DNA from: Dactylonectria macrodidyma
Lineage: Eukaryota > Ascomycota > Sordariomycetes > Hypocreales > Nectriaceae
Direction: 5' to 3'
DNA: 64,000 nt
Assembly: GCA_020744425.1 (NCBI GenBank)
Contig: JAGMUV010000056.1
Coordinates: 91,852-155,851, forward strand
The first letter of the stretch is position 1. Every line of letters begins with the position of its first letter. Below the pieces are notes generated by a model, which did no database searches, had not been told where the DNA came from, and worked only from the letters and a program-made list of their open reading frames with translations. Both the position numbers and the translations under genes were made by a program. Below, one piece after another: positions 55,976 through 64,000 of this stretch.

Positions 55976-58401
55976 AACCGCGGTGGTCCTCCTAGCACTC
56001 TTTGTACCTTGGCAACGCTTCACGCGCCTGGACGAGCTCTACGGCTACCGCTATGCATCTGGCGAGTACCCCTCAGTCAAAGACGTGTGGCAAAAGCTGT
56101 CGGAAGCCATACCGGACCGGGTGAAAGGGGTGGTTAACAATATTAAGCTTCTGCATAAGAGCGCCGAAGATGCTAAGAAAGACGCGGCGTTGTGGGCTAG
56201 CCGCAGCGAAGGTGACGAGGAGAAAGAGCACGAGCCGGCGGAGGAAGGAATAGCCCCTGGCACCTCGTGGCGACCGCAGAACACGGACTTGAGGTACACA
56301 TTCCATGACGCAGTATATAACCTGCATGGCGATCAAGGGGTTGCCAAAGACTTCCCCGCACTGGCAAGGCTGCTACAGGCGCTCGAGAGAGCCAGCTTCT
56401 CTGACCCCGAACCGGACCCGTGGCGCGCGGACACGCAGTCCGAACATCAAGCGACAGTAAAAACGATGACGAAGCCCGAGATTGGCATGGTACGGGCGGC
56501 CCAGCTGCGGCTCCACAGAGCCAGAGTGCTAGCCATCGAAGGGGATGATGAAGTCGGCGAAGATAAGAACGGCGACGAGGCTGGTTTCGGTCTCGGCGAT
56601 GATCAGTATTTGTTCCCACCTATCCCGGCGCCCAACCTAACCCCCGCTCCAGCTCATACTTGGGTAGATATAGCACCTGGCAGCAGCTTCCTCCTGGTTG
56701 GGAATATGATAGGCAAGCAGCGAACGCTAAACCGCATGCAGAAGATTGCCCTCGGCCTTATCTGTGAGGCGATGGACAGAGCGGAGAAAGTGTCAGATAT
56801 AGCTGCTGACGGCAACGAAGGACACACGGTGTGGGAGCAGCCACCTCAACATCTCCAATACATAGGCGGCAGCGGCGGCACCGGGAAGTCTTGGCTCATC
56901 GGGACTCTGAAAGAGGTATTCGCGGCGAAAGGGTCGTCGAAACGTATTGTCATAACAGCTACGTCCGGGACGGCGGCGGCAGGGATCGGCGGTAACACCA
57001 TCCACTCCGCGCTGGGGCTAGCCTTCAAGGATCAAGACGGAGCGGCGATGGAAAGCCTACCATCCGCGAACCTGGACAGGAGCCGGCAGCGTTGGAGAAG
57101 GCGTGACGTGCTTGTGGTCGACGAGGTAAGCATGTTAGGACTTAAGACGCTCTACGAAGTAGACCACAAGCTGCGGGCGCTCCGCGGCTTCCCAGACAGG
57201 CCGTTCGGCGGGATACCGGTGGTGGTCTTCACGGGCGACTTCCTCCAGTTCGGGCCAGTACTGCAGAAGGGCCTGCTGAGCCGGGTCGACCCCAGCGACA
57301 ACGGCAAGGGGCTACGGAACCTCTCGGATCGTGCGACGCAATATCGATGGCAGCAGATCCAGGCCAAGACGACATGGGAGCTGTTTACCAACGTAGTGAT
57401 CCTAGAGGAGCAGAAGAGGGCCGAGGGCGACGAGGAACTGATAGGGCTTTTAGAACGCATCCGGACAGGCCGACAGACGGCGGCCGACCTGGACAAGCTC
57501 AACTCACGATACATCCCTGACGAGAAGCTCGACTTCACGGGAGGCCGGCGCGCCATTATCCCGCTCAACCGACACAGGTGGGACCTCACGCTCTGTGCCG
57601 CCCTGGCCTTCGGCGAGGAGCACGGCAGGAAGGTGTCCCTGTTCATGTCCGATCACCAGTGGAAAACCCGCGTGCCCAGCGAGGAAGAGATGGAGGCCGT
57701 AGTGCTGCTCGGAGATGACGCGCAGCTCCCCATCCCAGGCATCTTTCCGTACGTCGAGGGCATGCCCGTCATCGTCAACCAGAACAAGTACCTGGGGCTG
57801 AAAGTAGTCAATGGAGCAGAGTTCACGGCCGCCGGCGTCGTCGCAGACGGAGAGGTAGAAGAACGGGTGATCCACGACTGGCTGTCCGTCTTCCTCGGGC
57901 CGCCAAGCGGGATCCTTCTCCAATCGCAGGATACGGAGGGGCTCGCGTTCCCCGCACATACCTCCGCGTACCCTCATGCTAGGGACAGAGACTGTGCAGC
58001 TTGACAAAGAAAAGCACGGCAAATACGTCTGTCCGCGACTTGCAGCCAAGCGGGAGTTTAAGATGGGGCTGACGCGTACGGGGCTGCCATGCACGCCAGG
58101 CTTTGCGCTTACTGACTATAAGGCACAAAGCAAGACCCTAGAGAAGGTTCTGCTTGGGCTCTATGGGAGAAAAGGGACGAAGGGATACCCGAGCATGGAG
58201 AAGTGCGGTGTGCTTAGCTTGTACGTGCAATTATCACGGTGCAAGCGGTTACGGGACATACGGCTTATACAGCCAATTCTAAGGGAGCACTTCGAACAGG
58301 CGCGGATGTATCCGGAGCTCATAGAAGGGGTCGATCGATTAAAAGAGCTAGCAAGACAGACGGTTGAGCGGTTTGAGGTCAGGCATGGGAAGCAAGGTTA
58401 G
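55976..58401 (+). pseudogene. Helitron PIF1-like helicase part
   Basis: A 53-nt intron (55923-55975, GTAAGA donor, CTAAC branch, ATACAG acceptor) joins Rep to the helicase in phase as YYQR-TAVVLLALFVPW. Walker A is GGSGGTGKSWLIG, Walker B VLVVDEVSMLGL, then VVVFTGDFLQFGPV. The last motif region (PGFALTDYKAQSKTLEKVLL) lies in the next frame (57976-58401). The switch occurs between about 57940 and 57965 and looks like a 1-nt indel. Otherwise open. Confidence 0.88.
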
Positions 58402-59673
58402 GAGGCAATCTCCGTTTCGTTCACAGTAAAAACGGAGAGCGGAGCCAATCAGAAGCCATTTTATTAGCCAATCAGAAGGCAGATAACTTTGCAACCAATC
58501 AGAGGCCAGGGACGGGGGTGTGAAGGGTCGGGCGCGAATAAGACAGGGGAAGGCGCACGTCCGCCGGGGGACGTTGGAAGTTGGAAGCTGGGCGTGATGG
58601 GCAAGTTGGCGGCTCCCTTGCGCTGAGTAGCCTTTCGGTACGAAGCTTGCAACAAGAGCCTGTATGGCTGTTTTACTAGTGGGTTGCTGCACGTGTTGAG
58701 AAGAGGGCGCGGTTTTAAGTGGTCGGCTCTGGGTGGGTGGATGAAGAGACTTGGCCAATAGGGCGCGTGTGTGTGTTACCTTTATTTTGCGTAGCCAATA
58801 AGACTAAGACGTACGCAGCAGGCTTTGAGGAGCAGGCACCATTTTGAATGGCACGATTTGAAGAGCTTAATGCGGAACTAAGAGACCTAGCCAATAGGGT
58901 GAGGGTGAATAATTGAGACAGGGATCAGGGGACTTAGACTAGCAGAGATCACAATACCAAAGAGGGAAAATTGTCAATTTGAGTAGTTATAAGAAGCTGA
59001 AGTTGAGGTAGAAGTTGAGGTAGAAGTTGATGAAGACTTGGATATATTGAACTAGCAAATATTTCAATAAAAAATGGGAGAGCAGTTAAGATTACTACTC
59101 TGTGTGTGAGAGAGAGAGAGAGAGCAATTGTAAGATAAGCCTGCAAGGTTGGCAGGCAAAATGTACAGAACAAAGAAGAGACACATCTGAGATTTATGAT
59201 AGATTAAATGATATCGTATATACAATGCGAAGATTGATACCACTCGGTAAAGATATTGTATTCGTTGCTCAGAGAGGATTTGGCATCGCCGATCTCCATC
59301 CAACATTTTCAGCCAAGAGCAACTGTCCCTGCCGATGTGGGATACTCGCACAATTGAATTGATCAATTAACGGTGAACAGATTTGCTTTTTCCATGAGTA
59401 CAAAGGATTTGGCCAAAACGTCAGCACATGGGGAAAGCAAGAAGCATCTTACTCTTTACTTTATTTAGGTTCAGCTAAGAATAGGAGGAGGAAAAGGGGA
59501 AAGGGGGGATGATTAATGGTGCCCTGCCACCTACGTCACAGTTAAAATGCATATCCACGCTCTTAATATTCTTCCTAGCCAGTCCCACGACTTATTGCCC
59601 GGCAGCCCCCGGGTAGTCTCTTCGCTCAGTTGCTCTAGCTCTGCTGGACATGGGGTTCCCCCTTAGCCCTCCC
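58402..59673. other. Intergenic; CCAAT-rich, no gene seen
   Basis: About 1.3 kb without supported gene. Tandem short units AAGTTGAGGTAG recur near 58990-59030, and a GA run lies at 59107-59124. Confidence 0.4.
58445..58895 (+). promoter_or_regulatory. Array of six CCAAT boxes
   Basis: CCAAT occurs at 58445, 58468 and 58495, each followed by CAGA, and at 58755, 58795 and 58891, each followed by A. Two of the latter sit in a longer shared context (AAGAGACYTRGCCAATAGGG). CCAAT is bound by the fungal HAP/CBC complex. Whether this is a promoter, or repeated words of a transposon end, is not decided. Confidence 0.5.
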
Positions 59674-60790
59674 CTATTGCCGACAGTCTGACATGTACCA
59701 ACTTGTAAGCCGACGCGCTTCTTGCTGGAACTCTTCCTCACTCCCTAATCGGATGCGTAGTCGTCCGTTATCGGGATGCATCATGCTACTACAATAGACT
59801 TGGCCTTTCGCAGTCTTCGGTCTTGTAGAATTTCAGCCCAAAGCTGGACATGAATGTTAGCGAGTCCTTAATGCTTCTTGATGAACTTGAGTTCGCCGGC
59901 GTCAAAATACTAGTCAGCTAGCTGCCCCTCTGGGCGGTCATCGTTAGGGTAGTCCCGACCGATATCGCTGTCGTCGCTGTCGTCGCTGTCCTCACTGCCG
60001 GCCAGGATGGCCCGGAGGATACTACGACCCTCTTCGCGACCTCTCCTTGTTGATGTTGAGACCGTCGCTCGCTAGAAACCTGAATTCACTGCCCCAGTGT
60101 TTCTTGAGCCACTGCATTTCCTCGGTCGAAAGTGTTGGAAATCACAAGTGTGAGGCGACCAAGTCGGTGGCAAGGTGTGGAAGAAGGAGGAACATTCTAC
60201 AAGAGATCATACCTGTACATAAACAGTGGTTCCCCTACTGTACATTCAGGATGAATTAAGCAGCTTGAATCTTCTCATTTCAACAGAAAGTGGGCCTACC
60301 TCCGCCGGCTGCAGGTCTTGGCCGGCACGCGATGCCTCCCATTTCTCCCGCTCACTGTCGGCCCATCGCACGTTCATCCAGTACATTGCCGACGGATCAA
60401 AGGGCATAGGGCCAACCCGAGGCCCAACCGGTGGACCGCTGAACCTCACCTGGAAGAATTTGCCGTGGGGGTCAAAGTAGGCAACGGTCCTACCCTGTTT
60501 ATCGATGATGGTGCCTTTTGTGTTTTGCACACTAGATCCCGTATGGATATCGTATTGTCTAGAATCGGACTTCCAATGACATTACAGATGCCTGTGGGGA
60601 TGTGAAGGACGTTGCGCAGGGTCATAGGATGCCACGGGATCGCGGACCAGTCGCCCTCGGACTTCGTTTGACCGGAAGTCCGACCGTGCCAATCCCCACA
60701 ACCGGCGTTTGAATCCCCCCCATCAAGTGGCCGACCGTGGAGTTGAGAGGTGTGTAGTCGGCGCCAAACCACGACCGACCCTTGGCGGCA
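59674..60790 (-). pseudogene. Copia-protease-like fungal protein, decayed
   Basis: Minus-strand segments add up to one gene. It starts with SWFGADYTPLNSTVGHLMGG and GIGTVGLPVK. A frameshift follows, then LRNVLHIPTGICNVIGSPI and KGTIIDKQGRTVAYFDPHGK, the part akin to the copia gag-pol protease region. Next come PPVGPRVGPMPFDP and WADSEREKWEASRAGQ, a probable intron with donor GTAGGC, and a second exon with LKKHWGSEFRFLASDG, an acidic SDD run, and the end MMHPDNGRLRIRLGSEEEF up to the stop at 59674. Several stops and frameshifts break it. This matches a widespread ascomycete family that looks like a captured retroelement protein of unknown role. No LTRs or polymerase are present. Confidence 0.6.
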
Positions 60791-61291
60791 CTAAAAATCG
60801 ATTAGACGTCAACTAAAGCTGCACTTCGACTTCCGCTTGGCCACTACTCCAACGGGTGCCCAAACGTCCGGTTCGCGTTCGATGACGATGATGACGTCTG
60901 AAGCGGGGTTCGCAGCACCAAATATCCACCAAAGACCCAAATCTCCGTCAAGTGGCTACCAGGTATTCCAAAAGGGATAAAGGAGATCATAATGAAATGT
61001 CGAGAAAAATCAATCCTGTATTTTCTATATATATATCATATTATAAATCCGATATAATGTAATAACTTAAGCAGGAGCAGGCATCTCACAAAATGCAAAT
61101 GACAAGAGCGCCAACATTATTATAAATTAAAAGCTCACGTAAAACCCACGTGATTCTTAACAGAAAAACCCAGCCAATGAAGACTTCTTTACACTTGATC
61201 TCGGGGGGAGGGTGAATTCGAAGTTCATCCACATGTGGCAAATGAGAGTGGGAGGATTAGGAGCACATGTGCCAAATGAGAATGGGAGGAT
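60791..61291. other. Intergenic, AT-rich in part
   Basis: No gene. At 61215-61300 a phrase containing CACATGTG and AATGAGARTGGGAGGATTAGGA is repeated once. Confidence 0.4.
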
Positions 61292-61412
61292 TAGGACCAA
61301 TTAGGAGGCGCAGTTGCGCATGGCTTAATCGGGTAATTTTCCGGGGGGGGGGCCAAATTTTGGGGGTGAAAATCCCAGAGCTTAAGAAGACCTTTCGTAC
61401 CGAAAGGCAAAG
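61292..61412 (+). repeat. Transposon-end repeat, right copy
   Basis: Inverted partner of 35667-35792: starts near GGCGCAGTTGCGCATGGCTT and ends with the palindrome CCTTTCGTACCGAAAGG at 61391-61407. It lies immediately before a pogo-like transposase region on the plus strand and could be that element's left terminal sequence. Confidence 0.7.
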
Positions 61413-62632
61413 ACCTTCCTAACGGAAGGCACCCTCATTATTCGGGAAACTTAAGAACTGATGTAAAGTCAGCCTTCGGCTGAATCATGACTAATATAGC
61501 TTCTTCTTCCTCAGTCTCTATCATTTACCCGACCCGACACCCCCGCTGCTAAATAAGCGTGGGCAGAGAGCGATCGGTGCGGATCTTACCATCACCTACC
61601 ACTCTGACCTAGCCCAGTGCGAAATCCTCCTAGCTGGCTCACGCTATACGAATGCAGGGAACTTCAAGGCTAGGACCTTCCTGCCCTTTATCCAGCCTGC
61701 GTTCATTCTCGACCTTTATCCGCACCTCCTCAGTCCTAAAGATAACAAGATCTCAGGGCTTCCTTTACTACTCCATATTCAACCCCGGAGTAAGAACAGC
61801 GACCTTAGAGGAGGACTGGGAGGGGAAATGGTTTACTATAGTCGCCCGACTTTATCCAAACAAACTTACCTTCTATAGCGTAAGTTTAGATGGATAGGAG
61901 ACAGAAGAAACTCAATCTGTGCAGGTTGCGCTAGCACTGCCGCGCGATAGCGGCCTGACTCCATACGTCTTCTTACATCCTACTCATATAGGTCATTAAT
62001 GCTTATAATCCTATAGTATTGTCCCTCGACTCCTCAGTAGTAGCGACGAAGGTGCCCCCTGGCCAAGCTCTTCAGCATATGTATCCCTTGCCAGTCCTCT
62101 CGATCTAGACACTTTCCATATTAAGGAGGATGTCTGGCCAGAGCCGCTAAGCAAGACTTCGGTATTCATAAAGCTGGGTTCTTACTTAGTGCCAGAGAAC
62201 GACCGCCCTCCTCACAAAGGCGTACACATATGCTACGTCCTCCTCCTCTTCCCCATAGAGTAACAACCATAGAGTTCCCTACTCGGGTAGATGCGACAAG
62301 CTGTAAACCCCTTTCCTATAGGGTTATGGATTGTATGCAGCGGTCGTGTCTTGGGGGTCCTTAACCGCGATCTTATCCAATGCCCGCAAGTTGTCGATTC
62401 CACCGTCCGGATCTTAGTAATTCTCCCTGACGATTGGGAATTCGTTCGGCAGAGTGCCCTGTCTACACATAATACATCCATGCCCATATCGTCGAATCCT
62501 GTCAATGAGTTGCCTACGCCGCCACAACCAGCTGGCCCTGGGGGCGTTACGAGCCTTGGGCCAACATGGATGCTATCCCAGGGATAAGGATCGCACAGCC
62601 AGACACCGGCTTCAGCAACCAACTTATCACAT
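61413..62632 (+). pseudogene. Decayed hypothetical coding sequence
   Basis: Plus-strand frames with stops between contain coding-like segments: LLAGSRYTNAGNFKARTFLP, then KEDVWPEPLSKTSVFIKLGS, KGVHICYVLLLFPIE, and AVNPFPIGLWIVCSGRVLGV followed by VRILVILPDDWEFVRQ. They appear to follow one another as parts of one protein of unknown family. The stretch CAGCCTTCGGCTG at about 61471 is a hairpin also found, in the other orientation, at 44673-44685. Whether this sequence belongs to the transposon or was trapped by it is unclear. Confidence 0.3.
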
Positions 62633-64000
62633 TCGAATGGCTTCATCACTTTAATGCGTTCTCTGGCTTGCTTCTATAAAGGCTAGTCAGAACGGCGTAA
62701 CTCTTACAGAGTGGTTCGGCTGCGATGAATGGCTTCGAGATGCCTCATCGCCACATATCACATTGACAGCGCCTCCCGCTATTGGCAACGATGAGGGTAG
62801 AATCTACCGACTTCTCGTGATCGACGGCTTCTCCGGCCACCTAGGCTTCGATGCTATTCAGTATTGCATTCAATTTGATATCATCATTTGCGTGTTGCCG
62901 TCACACTCAACACACCTTACGCAGCCGCTTGATGTTGGTGTTTTTCAGCCGATGAAGAACTCACATCAGAAGGAACTTAGGAAATCTATTCAGGAAGGCA
63001 ATATAACTTTTTCCCGCGAAGACTTCGCCGCTGCATTCTCAAAGATCTACAGAGACGGCTTCAAAAGACATACATCATGTCAGGGTTCGAAAAGCCGGTA
63101 TTTGGCCCACATCTTCGAAGCCCGTGATCGACCGCATCCTCGCCAAGCACCGCAGAGAGCGAAATGCGATCCACCCGTCTGTTCTTAAGATGTTGCCTTC
63201 AGAGACTCGATTTCAGGATGCTCAAGACCAGATAGAGCGGATCTACAGGCGGTACCAGGAGGTCATGAGCTCCCCAACCCTTGAAGTATCGCCAACATCC
63301 GCGACGTTGTGACTGAGGCGGGCCTGCTGCATCGAGAACGTGAAGCCGTTGCCTCACACCGGCTTAATTGTATCGAGAAATTCGGGAAAAGAAGGAGGCC
63401 CGGCCAGCGCGTACGGCCAAGTGGTGACTTCGTCACAAGTGTTGGATTTCCTGAGATTCGGGCTCAACATGAAGCAGCTATGGCAGCAGCAGAGGCCAAG
63501 GAACAGCATTCTCAACTGCGGTCAGGCAGATCTATCATTCTTCAGGAGATAAGGGCTCTCAAGGCTGCTTGGCGGCAGGAAATTCAGTCCCGGGGAGTCA
63601 GTTATCTGCCGAGACTAACTTGGAACCAGTGGCTCGAAGAGACCGGCCACCTCGACCGATACAAAGACCTCGAAGCAAATCGAAAGCATCATAATGACTC
63701 CCTTAGCCAGCGGCCAAAGAAGTCACTTTCTGAAGCCCAAGAACAAGCCCGCCGTGCCGCAAGACCGATTATCGCGATGGATCAGAGTGCCTGGCCTGAT
63801 GATGATGATGATAACGTCGAATTCACCCTCACAGGACCACTTCAAGAAGAGGAAGACGATGAAGATGATGAAGTCGATCTCATAGGATTCAGTGACCTAG
63901 GCGGCGAGGAAATTCCTGATCTTATAACGCCTCCAGGGATAACATCATCGCCGCCCCCTGGTGCCCTGGATCTAGTCGATGACGCCGATGACGATAACAT
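62633..64000 (+). mobile_element. Pogo/Fot1-like DDE transposase, decayed, runs off window
   Basis: The frame 62763-63188 has the DDE_1 core: RLLVIDGFSGHLG with the catalytic Asp, IICVLPSHSTHLTQPLDVGV with the third acidic residue, and QPMKNSHQKELRK. The N-terminal DNA-binding half and first catalytic Asp are not seen. Two 1-nt deletions break the C-terminus: one near 63095-63100 (GFEKAG region) and one near 63287. From about 63295 a frame stays open to the window edge without a stop and encodes a basic region (GKRRRPGQRVRP), an Ala/Gln-rich helix and a long acidic tail (DDDDDNVEF, EEEDDEDDEVDL). Fot1/pogo elements insert at TA; the right end lies beyond the window. Confidence 0.75.

Larger units (their letters stand above)
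52259..58401 (+). mobile_element. Near full-length Helitron (third lineage), few lesions
   Basis: A 6.1-kb plus-strand coding region in Helitron order: N domain, Rep with intact HUH and Y2 motifs, one real intron (55923-55975), PIF1 helicase. It differs clearly from the other two Helitrons in the window. Lesions are few: TGA at 54053, a frame change and TAG at about 54790-54860, and a frameshift near 57950. It may be the youngest of the three. Terminal sequences are not identified. Confidence 0.85.

Noticed and set aside
35667..61412. A giant cargo-carrying element of the Starship kind
   Set aside because: No tyrosine recombinase captain gene is seen and the flanking repeats are inverted; a transposon family with two copies explains them more simply.
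1..64000. CRISPR array, rRNA or tRNA genes
   Set aside because: No spaced repeat array of CRISPR type and no recognisable tRNA or rRNA sequence was found; the setting is eukaryotic.

Overview
This window looks like a filamentous ascomycete (Pezizomycotina) chromosome in an accessory, transposon-rich region. The genes carry short spliceosomal introns of about 45-80 nt with GT(A/G)AGT-like donors and CTAAC/CTGAC branch points. The protein families are typical of these fungi: NLR-like STAND proteins, a small secreted Kre9/Knh1-like protein, a chitin-binding CE4 deacetylase, a chitin-synthase-like GT2, and fungal Helitron, piggyBac, Tad-type LINE and pogo elements. The species cannot be fixed from the sequence alone.

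Layout. 1-6 kb: an intron array with 3-nt micro-exons leading into an ankyrin exon, a decayed chromodomain gene, and a HAEVQL-type deaminase gene cut by a Helitron fragment. 6-10.5 kb: an intact patatin / NB-ARC / TPR receptor with 15 nearly identical 42-residue repeats. 10.5-17 kb: one small hypothetical gene plus decayed hypothetical genes. 17.2-19.4 kb: a dead piggyBac element with both terminal inverted repeats. 20-23.6 kb: a small secreted protein, then a second NB-ARC gene whose 3' part has been replaced by a 5'-truncated LINE. 25.7-34.6 kb: a transposon-free island with three intact genes for extracellular polysaccharide: a UDP-HexNAc-type sugar dehydrogenase, a CBM18-CE4-CBM18-CBM18 deacetylase and a chitin-synthase-like GT2. 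35.7-38.3 kb: a third, heavily mutated NLR. 40.1-44.1 kb: a damaged gene with an unusual zinc finger / GTPase / TPR / transmembrane layout. 44.6-50.4 kb (minus) and 52.3-58.4 kb (plus): two long but broken Helitrons of different lineages around an intact MYND-finger gene. 59.7-60.8 kb: a decayed copia-protease-like gene. 61.3-64 kb: a pogo/Fot1-like element running off the window.

How the parts fit. Three NLR-like genes, an ankyrin fragment and a GTPase-TPR gene make this resemble the self/non-self recognition regions of filamentous fungi, where receptor genes are gained, edited and lost among transposons. Most damage is C-to-T-type stop codons (CAG to TAG, TGG to TAG), insertions and 1-nt indels, which suggests a RIP-like process acting on repeats. 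The patatin-NLR, the polysaccharide trio, the secreted protein and the MYND gene stay open and are the best candidates for working genes. Exon joins below were worked out by hand from splice signals and frame continuity; no database or gene-prediction run was possible.
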